Below are positions 1 through 6,063 of a stretch of 7,674 nucleotides of DNA, piece after piece (positions within the stretch are counted from its first letter, which is position 1; every line of letters begins with the position of its first letter). This stretch comes from an uncultured Verrucomicrobiota bacterium. GTDB lineage: Bacteria; Verrucomicrobiota; Verrucomicrobiia; Chthoniobacterales; SZAS-18. A program made the position numbers and the translations under genes. Under the pieces are notes generated by a model. The model saw nothing but the letters and a program-made list of their open reading frames with translations, was not told the DNA's origin and made no database searches. The stretch is taken from the NCBI GenBank assembly GCA_937871685.1, contig CALMOL010000109.1:1-7674 (forward strand). Direction: 5' to 3'.

Positions 1-1491
1 CCACACCACCCAGCGCGCCGGCCCGCCGACGCGCAGGGTGGTGTGGCGCGCCATCGGCTCGCGCACCCGCACCTCGGCCTCGCCGCCCGCCGCGGCGTGC
101 AGCTCTTCCGCCCGCGCAAGGTCGGCGGCGAGCGCACGGCCGGCCTCGTGGATGTTGCCCGCGCCCAGCGAGAGCACGAGGTCGCCGGCGCGCAATCGCG
201 GCCCGACCGTCGCCGCCATTCGCGCCACGCTCGGCTGTGACTCCGCCGCGGGATGGCCGGCCGCGCTCATCTCGGCGGCGAGCATCGCCCCGTCCACGCC
301 GGGGATCGGCGCTTCGGAGGCGGGATACACGTCGGCGATGAGCACCAGATCGGCGTCCTCGAAGGCGGTGCCGAACTCGCGCCGCAGCTTGAGCGTGCGC
401 GAGTAACGGTGCGGCTGGAACATTGCCACAATGCGCCCGCGGTGCCCACCGCGCGCCGTCGCCAGAGTAGCGCGCAGCTCGCTCGGGTGGTGGGCGTAGT
501 CGTCCACCACCGCGAACTGCTCGCCGCGATGGAGGAACTCGAAGCGCCGCCGCGCGCCGCGGAAGGTGTCGAGCGAGGCTGCGATCCGCTCGAACGGGAT
601 GCCCAGCTCGGTGGCGAGCGCCACGACGCCGGTGGCGTTCGAGGCGTTGTGCAGGCCGGGAACATTGAGCGCGGCCTCGCCCAGTTTCTCGCCGCCCCGC
701 CACACCTCGAAGCGCGACTGGAATCGCTCCGCGTGATAGCGCCGCAGCCGGTAGTCTGCGCCCTCGGTCGCGCCGAAGGAGATCCCGCGGGGCAGCGAGC
801 GGCCGAGCCGCGCGGCGTGCGGATCGTCCGCGCAGTAGAAGACCGTGCCGCTCGTCTGCTCGCACAGTCGCCGATACACCGCCTCGATGGCCGCGAGGTC
901 CGCGTAGAAGTCGAGGTGCTCCTCCTCGATGTTCAGCAGGATGGAATGTTCCGGCGCATAGAGGACGATCGTGCCGTCGCTCTCGTCGCCCTCGGCCACG
1001 AACCACTCGCCCTCTTTGTCCCACGCCGCGTTGGTGCCGAGCACGGGGATTTCCGCGCCCACGTAGTGTCCCGGGCGCAAGTCGCCGCCGCGCAGCACGT
1101 GGGCGGCCATCGCCGAGGTGGTGGTCTTGCCGTGCATGCCCGCCACGACGATGCCGCGGCGGCGGTTGAGGATCGCGGCCAGCGCTTCGGCGCGGCGCAG
1201 CAGCGGGTGGCCGAGCCGGGTCGCCTCGTCGTGCTCGGGGTTGCCCGGCTTGATCGCCGAGGAATATACCACGGCGTCGCAGCCGCGCACGCGCTCGGCC
1301 GCGTGGCCGGTCTGGAAATCGAGGCCGAGCTTTTTCAGCCGCTCCACTTCCGCCGAGTCCACCTTGTCCGAGCCCGAAACGTGGTGCCCGAGTTCCAGCA
1401 GGAGACCCGCGATGCCGCTCATGCCCGAGCCGGCCACGCCGATGAGATGAACACGGAGCGGGGACGAGGAAAGGAAATCAATGGTCGCCAT
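1..1491 (-). CDS. murC-murB: UDP-N-acetylmuramate-L-alanine ligase (MurC) fused to the start of MurB, cut by the window edge
   Basis: MurC adds L-alanine to UDP-MurNAc using ATP in the cytoplasm. From ATG at 1491 the frame stays open for 497 codons to base 1. Visible MurC motifs are the nucleotide-binding GVAGSGMSG (res 18-26), P-loop GMHGKTTTS (118-126; most homologues have GTHGKTTT), EGDESDGT (167-174), NIEEEHLDFY (187-196), HNASNATG (281-288), the arginine-rich FRGARRRFE (310-318), DDYAHHPSE (330-338), FQPHRYSRT (358-366) and LSLGAGNI (440-447). A MurC normally ends near residue 460. Here a roughly 20-residue Ala/Glu-rich linker follows, then EPMARHTTLRVGGPARW (478-494), which matches the N-terminus of MurB, the FAD enzyme that reduces UDP-GlcNAc-enolpyruvate. 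This points to one bifunctional protein whose MurB catalytic part lies outside the window. The start is the first ATG before the Rossmann motif; no Shine-Dalgarno is seen. The MurC call is very secure and the fusion is likely. Confidence 0.95.
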   Translation of the reverse strand, partial: MATIDFLSSSPLRVHLIGVAGSGMSGIAGLLLELGHHVSGSDKVDSAEVERLKKLGLDFQTGHAAERVRGCDAVVYSSAIKPGNPEHDEATRLGHPLLRRAEALAAILNRRRGIVVAGMHGKTTTSAMAAHVLRGGDLRPGHYVGAEIPVLGTNAAWDKEGEWFVAEGDESDGTIVLYAPEHSILLNIEEEHLDFYADLAAIEAVYRRLCEQTSGTVFYCADDPHAARLGRSLPRGISFGATEGADYRLRRYHAERFQSRFEVWRGGEKLGEAALNVPGLHNASNATGVVALATELGIPFERIAASLDTFRGARRRFEFLHRGEQFAVVDDYAHHPSELRATLATARGGHRGRIVAMFQPHRYSRTLKLRREFGTAFEDADLVLIADVYPASEAPIPGVDGAMLAAEMSAAGHPAAESQPSVARMAATVGPRLRAGDLVLSLGAGNIHEAGRALAADLARAEELHAAAGGEAEVRVREPMARHTTLRVGGPARWVVW

Positions 1492-1524
1492 GCGAACGCT
1501 GGGGGGAGGGAGCGGGCATTTTAG

Positions 1525-1559
1525 ACAGGATTGCAGGATTGGAAGGATTAACAGGATTG
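1525..1559. repeat. Degenerate 8-9-nt tandem repeat upstream of murC
   Basis: Four GGATT cores at 1528, 1536, 1545 and 1554 are spaced 8, 9 and 9 nt, with units such as ACAGGATTG and CAGGATTGG. On the murC coding strand the block reads as a pyrimidine-rich run of AATCC/CCTGT units that ends about 33 nt before the ATG. An imperfect inverted copy lies at 1646-1662 (14 of 17 positions pair with 1534-1550). The rest of the 182-nt gap between murG and murC holds only an 11-nt palindrome at 1580-1590. I see no convincing promoter or poly-U terminator, so transcription may continue from murG into murC. Confidence 0.75.
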
Positions 1560-1645
1560 GACTGGTTCCCGAAAGACCACTCCTTAGGAGCCGGGCTTCT
1601 TCCGAAGGCCGGCCGCATTCCATGGCGCGCGTTTCTCGTCCGCGC

Positions 1646-1662
1646 TAATCACTCCAATCCCG
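1646..1662. repeat. Inverted partner of the 1534-1550 repeat
   Basis: Read on the minus strand this segment is CGGGATTGGAGTGATTA, and it matches plus-strand 1534-1550 at 14 of 17 positions. It starts about 12 nt past the murG stop codon. The two arms are 95 nt apart and could pair in RNA or as a cruciform, but less strongly than the equivalent pairs in the other gaps. Confidence 0.55.
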
Positions 1663-1673
1663 TCTCTCCTGCT

Positions 1674-2792
1674 TCAGGAAGAAATGCTCCGCTCCACCAC
1701 GTCCGCCACGAGCGCCGCGGCATCGGCCGGGGCCAGCGCGCGCGTGGCGGCAGACATGGCGGCGAGCTTCGCGGGATCGGAAAGCAAGCCGAGCGTTGTC
1801 TCCGCGAGGGACCCGGCCGTGCCGCCCTCGGGGGCCAGCACGGCGGCCCCGGCGCGGGCGAAGATCTCCGCGTTGCGCGTCTGGTGGTCCTCGGCGGCGT
1901 GCGGATACGGCACCAGCGCGGCCGGCAGGCCAAAATGAGATAGCTCGGTGAGGCTCGCCGCGCCCGCGCGCGCCACCGCGAAGTCGGCCGCCGCGTAGGC
2001 CAGCTGCATCTCGCGCACGAAGGCCGACACCTGCGCGCGCAGGCCCGCCGCGGCGTAGGCGTCGCGCACCGTCGTCTCGTCGTTCGGCCCGGTCTGATGG
2101 ATGAAGCGCAGCGGGCGGCCCGCCGCGGCGAAGCGGCCGAGCGAGCCAATGACCGCCTGGTTGATGCCCCGCGCGCCCTGCGAGCCGCCCATCACGAGGA
2201 TCGTCCGCGCGCCCGCGTCAGCGGGATCGAAGCCCCACGCGCGCAAGGCCTCGGCGTGGTCCACCGGCGCGCGCAACGAGGCGCGCACGGGCGTGCCGGT
2301 CACCTCGACGCGCGTGCGCCGCCGGAAGTGCCGCGCGCAGTCTGCAAAGCCCACGAGCACCGCGGAGGCGAGGCGCGCGTTGAGGCGGTTGGCCTTGCCG
2401 GGGATGGCGTTGGACTCGTGGACGAGCGAGGGCCGGCGCAGCCCGCGCGCGGCGAGGATTGGTGGCGTGGAAGTGAAGCCACCCATGCCCAGAACCGCGG
2501 CCGGCTGGAAATCGCGAAACATTGCCCGGCAGCGCCGCGTGGCGCGCCACAAGCCAAGAAAGAACCCCGGCAGCTTCGCCGAGAGCAACGGCGAGGGCAG
2601 CCCCACCGAAGGCAATGTCTCGATGCGAAATTCTTTCTCCCGTCCCGCCGTGGCCACGGCGTCGATCTGTTTCTCCGAGACGAGCACCATCACCTCGTGC
2701 CCGCGCTCGCGGAGCACCTCCGCCACCGCGAGTCCGGGGAAAAGGTGCCCGCCCGTGCCGCCGCACGCGATGGCGATGCGGCGGGCACTCAA
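1674..2792 (-). CDS. murG: UDP-GlcNAc:undecaprenyl-pyrophosphoryl-MurNAc-pentapeptide transferase
   Basis: This is the GT-B glycosyltransferase that adds GlcNAc to lipid I to make lipid II at the inner face of the cytoplasmic membrane. It is 372 residues, within the usual family range. Visible motifs are the N-terminal glycine loop ACGGTGGHLFPGLA (res 9-22), GMGGFTSTP (102-110), the HESNAIPGKANR segment (125-136), the second glycine loop MGGSQGARGIN (201-211), IHQTG (231-235), and the donor-binding region RAGAASLTEL (275-284) followed by PYPHAAEDHQ (295-304). The start is TTG at 2792, whose bases overlap the stop codon of the preceding gene; GGAGGTG at 2804-2798 is correctly placed and the N-terminal motif begins eight residues in. 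The gene precedes murC as in dcw clusters. What is unusual is the upstream neighbour: ftsW would be expected rather than an Uma2 gene. Confidence 0.97.
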   Translation of the reverse strand: MSARRIAIACGGTGGHLFPGLAVAEVLRERGHEVMVLVSEKQIDAVATAGREKEFRIETLPSVGLPSPLLSAKLPGFFLGLWRATRRCRAMFRDFQPAAVLGMGGFTSTPPILAARGLRRPSLVHESNAIPGKANRLNARLASAVLVGFADCARHFRRRTRVEVTGTPVRASLRAPVDHAEALRAWGFDPADAGARTILVMGGSQGARGINQAVIGSLGRFAAAGRPLRFIHQTGPNDETTVRDAYAAAGLRAQVSAFVREMQLAYAAADFAVARAGAASLTELSHFGLPAALVPYPHAAEDHQTRNAEIFARAGAAVLAPEGGTAGSLAETTLGLLSDPAKLAAMSAATRALAPADAAALVADVVERSISS

Positions 2793-3256
2793 CGGAACAC
2801 CTCCGACACCTCCGCCTCGATCCCAAGCGCGTCATCCCGGAAGCGGCCCACCCCGGCCGATCGCCGCTCGCCCGATGCAGAAAAGACGGACACCGAGCCG
2901 AGCGCCGGCGTCACGATCCAGCAAGATTTCGCCCCTCGGCGGAGATATTCGCGCACTTTGTCCACCAGCGGCCCGAGGCTCTGACGCGGCGAAAGGATTT
3001 CCACGACGAGATCCGGCGGGATGCTCACCTCCTCCTCGTCTTCGCCCCAGCTCGCGGCGACGCGGTCGCGTTCAAAGGCGCACACATCAGGGATGGTTTT
3101 CCATCCGTCGAGATCGAGCGAGAGCGTCGGAAACACCTCCATTTGCGGCGCGTGGCGCTCAAGAAGCGAGGCGATGTTCTGGGCGGCGCGGGAATGGTTT
3201 CGACTGGGCGCGATGACGTCCTCCTGCACCTCTTCGTCGTAGGCGGTGGGGTTCAT
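2789..3256 (-). CDS. Short Uma2/DUF820 family PD-(D/E)XK nuclease-fold protein
   Basis: The product is 155 residues. The core matches the Uma2 (DUF820) family: an N-terminal SRNHSRAAQNI (res 18-28), IPDVCAFERDR (55-65), then PPDLVVEILSP (80-90) and VDKVREYLRRGAKSCWIV (98-115). Candidate catalytic residues of the PD-(D/E)XK fold are D57, E86 and K100. The protein is shorter than common Uma2 proteins (about 180-200 residues) because the N-terminal 'YELIDGEL' strand region is reduced to a short acidic lead. The family is abundant in some bacteria; biological roles are mostly unknown and nuclease activity is an inference from the fold. It lies 35 nt after the MFS gene, and its TGA overlaps the murG TTG, so it is probably co-transcribed and translationally coupled with murG. 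No Shine-Dalgarno is visible at its own ATG. The family call is firm; function is unknown. Confidence 0.85.
   Translation of the reverse strand: MNPTAYDEEVQEDVIAPSRNHSRAAQNIASLLERHAPQMEVFPTLSLDLDGWKTIPDVCAFERDRVAASWGEDEEEVSIPPDLVVEILSPRQSLGPLVDKVREYLRRGAKSCWIVTPALGSVSVFSASGERRSAGVGRFRDDALGIEAEVSEVFR
2798..2804 (-). promoter_or_regulatory. Shine-Dalgarno site of murG
   Basis: GGAGGTG on the minus strand ends 5 nt before the murG TTG (the GGAGG core is 7 nt away), inside the last codons of the Uma2 gene. It is the only strong Shine-Dalgarno site at a gene start in the window, and it supports TTG over any later start. A second GGAGGTG lies 12 nt further upstream, because the Uma2 C-terminus encodes EVSEVFR. 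Confidence 0.8.
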
Positions 3257-3291
3257 GCGGGAGCGTATCGCCCGCCCTGGAGGCAGCAAGC

Positions 3292-4590
3292 TCAACCCGC
3301 CTCCCGTTCCGCCGCGGCCGTGTCCTCGTCCAGCCGGTGGGCACCGAGCAGCCAGATGATCCCGGAAACCACCATCACGCCGGCGATGAGCAGGAAGGCC
3401 GGGTTGTAGTTGGGATGACCATCCACCAGGCTGCGGCCCGCGATCCAGCCGACCAAGGGCGGCGCGATGGCATCGCCCAGCAGGTGGATGCACAGGATGT
3501 TCAGCGCGAAGGCCGTGGCGCGCACCGGCGCGGGCGAGACGTTGGCGAGCGCGGTGTTGGACGGGCCGGTGTTGAAGAAGAGGAAGAACACGGCCATCGC
3601 GAGCAGCCCCCACGCCCACGGGAAGGGCACGTAGAGCATCGCCACGAAGAACGGCGCCGAGCACAGCATCCCTGCGCCCGACACCACAAAATACGAACCG
3701 GGCACCCGGCCTCGTAGTTTGTCGCCCAGCCAGCCTCCGGCGAGCGTGGCCGCGAGGCCCATGATGACGGTAATCGCGCCGAAGATGGTGTTCGTCCAGC
3801 CCAGCGAGCCGACTTGGCGCGCTTCCACGAGATAAGCCGGCACCCAGAACGACACGCCGCCGATGGCGAAGGTCATCGCGGTCATCGCCGCCGTATTCGC
3901 CACGAACGAGGGGATGCGGAAAAGGCGGGTATAATCTGCCATCGACGCCCGGCGCGGCGCCATTCCGGCCGCGCGGGCCGCACGCGGGTCGCGCCGCAAG
4001 AAGCAGAGCACGCCGAGGATCAAGCCCGGCACCGTCACGAGGAAGAAGGCCCACCGCCAGCCGAGGTGCTGCGCCACCTGCCCACCGAAGGCGTAGCCCA
4101 GCGCGCTTCCCACCGGGATGGCCACATAGAACCACGACATCTTCTGCCCGCGCTCGGCCAGCGGGTAATAGTCGGCGATGAGCGTCGGCGCCACAGGCCC
4201 ATAGCCTCCCTCGCCGATCCCCACGAAGACACGCGTCAGGACTAGTGCCGTGAAGGTCGCCACCAACCCACCCGCGCCGCTCGCCAGGCTCCACACGACC
4301 ACCGCCGCGCCCACGAGCCACCAGCGCGAGACCCGGTCGGCCAGCCAGCCGCACAGCGGCGCGGCGATCATGTAGGAGACCAGGAACCAGAGCGCGAGCG
4401 AGCCGGTCGCCGCGAGCGCCGCGGGATCGCCCGGCGCGAAGAATTCCTTCCGCAATTCCGGCTCCACCGCCGCGAGCACGTAGCGGTCGAGGTAGTTGAA
4501 GAGGTTGATTCCCAGCAGCAGCGCGAGCGCCCCGCCCGCGCCGGGCAGGCGCTGCGCAGGACTGGGGGAAGAGAGGTCGGCAGAAGCCAT
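3292..4590 (-). CDS. MFS transporter, spinster-like (Spns) type
   Basis: This is a 432-residue inner-membrane protein of the major facilitator superfamily, the normal length for twelve helices. Helix 1 holds NYLDRYVLA (res 32-40), with the D35/R36 pair typical of the spinster-like group. Motif A follows helix 2 as GWLADRVSRW (81-90). Helix 4 has LTRVFVGIGEGGYGPVAP (118-135), close to the family signature GEAxYxxxAP, with R120 and E127 as a likely charge pair. The second-half motif-A copy is GWLGDKLRGR (286-295), and a hydrophilic central loop lies at about 198-222. Spinster-like proteins export lipids or other amphipathic organic molecules, but the substrate cannot be read here. The ATG at 4590 fits the N-terminus: 20 polar or small residues, then helix 1. 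There is no Shine-Dalgarno; a pyrimidine tract lies just upstream. It is the first gene of the minus-strand block. Confidence 0.9.
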   Translation of the reverse strand: MASADLSSPSPAQRLPGAGGALALLLGINLFNYLDRYVLAAVEPELRKEFFAPGDPAALAATGSLALWFLVSYMIAAPLCGWLADRVSRWWLVGAAVVVWSLASGAGGLVATFTALVLTRVFVGIGEGGYGPVAPTLIADYYPLAERGQKMSWFYVAIPVGSALGYAFGGQVAQHLGWRWAFFLVTVPGLILGVLCFLRRDPRAARAAGMAPRRASMADYTRLFRIPSFVANTAAMTAMTFAIGGVSFWVPAYLVEARQVGSLGWTNTIFGAITVIMGLAATLAGGWLGDKLRGRVPGSYFVVSGAGMLCSAPFFVAMLYVPFPWAWGLLAMAVFFLFFNTGPSNTALANVSPAPVRATAFALNILCIHLLGDAIAPPLVGWIAGRSLVDGHPNYNPAFLLIAGVMVVSGIIWLLGAHRLDEDTAAAEREAG

Positions 4591-4605
4591 GGAGCGGAAA
4601 AAAGA

Positions 4606-4788
4606 CCGAGAGGATGGAAGATGGCAGGGACCGCACGAGGGTTTCGGCACGCTCCTGAACGTGCGGCAGTGTGGCGGATTTCTCCGCGCGGCAACCGACA
4701 AATCCGCGCTGCGTCCTGGCCGTGCGCCACCAGTCCGCCCTCGCTTGCTCCTTCGCTCGCTGCCATCCTCCCTCTTCCATCCTCTCGG
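4606..4788. repeat. Inverted pair of heptad repeats flanking the divergent spacer
   Basis: The left arm is 4606-4627 and the right arm is 4760-4788. Sixteen outer bases (CCGAGAGGATGGAAGA) are perfect inverted copies, and six more (TGGCAG) pair after a 7-nt gap. Read 5' to 3', the left arm has units AGGATGG (4611-4617) and AAGATGG (4618-4624). The right arm, on the minus strand, has AGGATGG (4783-4777), AAGAGGG (4776-4770) and AGGATGG (4769-4763). The bulge is therefore exactly one extra heptad. No target-site duplication flanks the pair. Confidence 0.85.
4674..4707. repeat. 8-bp perfect inverted repeat in the divergent spacer
   Basis: GCGGATTT at 4674-4681 and AAATCCGC at 4700-4707 are perfect inverted copies with an 18-nt spacer. 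The element lies inside the larger inverted pair at 4606-4788, near its midpoint. It could be a dyad operator for a regulator of the divergent genes or an inner hairpin; nothing in the window identifies a binding protein. Confidence 0.5.
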
Positions 4789-4806
4789 CCCTTCTTGGCC
4801 TTCCCC

Positions 4807-6063
4807 GTGCCCCTCGACCGCCAGCGCGCCATCTACCTCGACGGCCTCGCCGGCCGCCGGCCGCGCGTGCCGGTCGCGCCCGCCGAGCTGGAGGCCGCGG
4901 CGCAGAGCGCGATGAGCGCCGACGCCTGGGCCTACGTCGCCGGCGGCGCGGGCATGGAGCGAACGATGGCCGCCAACCGCGCCGCCTTCGACCGCCACGC
5001 CATCGTGCCGCGCGTGCTGCGCGACGTTTCGGAGCGATCCACCGCGACGGAGCTGTTCGGGCGCACGTTGCCCGCGCCGTTGCTGCTCGCGCCCATCGGC
5101 GTGCTGGAGATGGCGCACGCCGACGCCGACCTCGCCGTCGCCCGCGCGGCGGCCAAGCTCGGCGTGCCGTTCATCTTCTCGAACCAAGCCTCCGTCCCCA
5201 TGGAAACGTGCGCCGAAGCGATGGGCGCGTCGCCACGCTGGTTCCAGCTTTACTGGAGCAAGGACGACGACCTCGTGGCCTCCCTCGTCCGCCGCGCCGA
5301 GGCGTGCGGGTGCGACGCGATCGTCGTCACGCTCGACACCACCTACCTCGGCTGGCGTCCGCGTGATCTCGACCGCGGCTCGCTCCCTTTTTTGCGCGGC
5401 ATGGGCTTGGCGCAATACACGAGCGACCCGGTGTTTCGCGCGTCGCTATCCACGCCCCTCCCCGATCCCGCGCCGCGGCCGCCGCTGCGCCTCGCCACCA
5501 TCGCCACCGCTTTCGCCCAAGCACGCCGCTTCCCCGGCCCCACGCTTCGGGCGCTCCGTTCCGGCGAGGCGCGGAGCGCCGTGCAACGCTTCACCGCCAC
5601 GTATTCGCGCCCCTCGCTGACGTGGGAACAACTCCCCTTCCTGCGCCGGAACACCAAGCTTCCCGTGCTGCTCAAGGGCGTGCTCCACCCCGACGACGCC
5701 CGCCGCGCGCGCGACCTCGGCGTGGACGGCGTCATCGTTTCCACTCACGGCGGCCGGCAAGTGGATGGCTCCATCGCCGCGCTCGATGCGCTGCCAGCCG
5801 TAGTCGCGGCCGTCGAAGGGAAGATCCCGGTGCTTTTCGACTCCGGGATCCGTGGCGGCGCGGATGTCTTCAAGGCCCTCGCCCTCGGGGCGCGCGCCGT
5901 GCTGCTCGGCCGGCCCTACGTCTATGGCCTCGCGCTCGCGGGCGAGGTCGGCGTCGCCGAAGTGGTCGAGAACGTCCTCGCCGAGTTGAATCTGACCCTC
6001 GCCCTCGCCGGCTGCCGCAGCGTTGGCGAGATCACGCCCGAAGCGCTTCGTTTCCTCCCATGA
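4807..6063 (+). CDS. FMN-dependent alpha-hydroxy-acid oxidase, lactate 2-monooxygenase type
   Basis: The product is 418 residues, a TIM-barrel flavoenzyme that oxidises an L-2-hydroxy acid. Family features are AYVAGGAGMERTM (res 42-54) with Y43, APIGVLEMAH (95-104), SNQAS (125-129), WFQLYW (145-150), VTLDTTYLGWRPRDL (174-188), KG (290-291), HPDDARRARDLGVDG (294-308), the catalytic-histidine motif STHGGRQ (312-318, H314 and R317), LFDSGIRGGADVFKALALGA (343-362) and GRP (368-370). The GWRPRDL-PFLRG-DPVF order (182-210) and the long insertion at about 211-270 resemble lactate 2-monooxygenase more than glycolate oxidase. The usual SNHGGRQ asparagine is threonine here. The start is probably GTG at 4807, with TTG at 4795 an in-frame alternative; neither has a Shine-Dalgarno. 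It is coupled to the acetyltransferase by a 4-nt overlap. The substrate, and oxidase versus decarboxylating monooxygenase chemistry, are not decided by sequence. Confidence 0.92.
   Translation: MPLDRQRAIYLDGLAGRRPRVPVAPAELEAAAQSAMSADAWAYVAGGAGMERTMAANRAAFDRHAIVPRVLRDVSERSTATELFGRTLPAPLLLAPIGVLEMAHADADLAVARAAAKLGVPFIFSNQASVPMETCAEAMGASPRWFQLYWSKDDDLVASLVRRAEACGCDAIVVTLDTTYLGWRPRDLDRGSLPFLRGMGLAQYTSDPVFRASLSTPLPDPAPRPPLRLATIATAFAQARRFPGPTLRALRSGEARSAVQRFTATYSRPSLTWEQLPFLRRNTKLPVLLKGVLHPDDARRARDLGVDGVIVSTHGGRQVDGSIAALDALPAVVAAVEGKIPVLFDSGIRGGADVFKALALGARAVLLGRPYVYGLALAGEVGVAEVVENVLAELNLTLALAGCRSVGEITPEALRFLP

Larger units (their letters stand above)
4591..4806. promoter_or_regulatory. Divergent intergenic region, probable promoters for both gene blocks
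   Basis: These 216 nt separate the divergent MFS and hydroxy-acid oxidase genes, so both promoters should lie here. I could not identify convincing -35/-10 pairs on either strand. The region is filled with inverted repeats (listed separately). The same pyrimidine-rich sequence (TCTTCCATCCTCTCGG on each coding strand) ends 15 nt before the MFS ATG and 18 nt before the GTG of the oxidase. Regulatory function is inferred from position only. Confidence 0.5.

Noticed and set aside
1..46. 10-bp perfect inverted repeat (CCACACCACC and GGTGGTGTGG) at the window edge
   Set aside because: Both arms are ordinary codons of the conserved MurB N-terminus (Thr-Thr-Leu and Val-Val-Trp), so coding constraint explains it.
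253..1524. Long plus-strand open frame (423 codons) opposite murC
   Set aside because: It is antisense to a clearly recognisable MurC, has a low-complexity Arg/Ala-rich translation and no family motifs. Long antisense frames are expected at this G+C content.
1580..1590. Palindrome CTCCTTAGGAG between murG and murC
   Set aside because: The 5-bp arms with a 1-nt centre are too short to support a terminator or operator call.
2101..3216. Plus-strand open frame (371 codons) opposite murG and Uma2
   Set aside because: Translation is Arg/Pro/Ser/Ala-rich with no motif, and it overlaps two real genes on the other strand.
2789..3256. Reading the Uma2 gene as part of a restriction or defence island
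   Set aside because: No methyltransferase, helicase, toxin-antitoxin or phage gene is nearby. Uma2 proteins occur widely outside such islands.
2789..4780. Single very long minus-strand frame that would join the Uma2 protein to upstream sequence
   Set aside because: Only the segment from ATG 3256 is real. Upstream it runs in the wrong frame through the MFS gene, which has its own well-supported frame.
4606..4788. MITE with terminal inverted repeats
   Set aside because: The ends look MITE-like, but no target-site duplication is seen. The arms are internally heptad-repetitive, and similar pairs with different sequences occur in the other gaps, so a single transposable family does not fit.
4621..4806. 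ATG at 4621 as the start of the hydroxy-acid oxidase
   Set aside because: It would add 62 residues encoded by the repeat-filled divergent spacer, unlike any family member. GTG at 4807 fits the family N-terminus.
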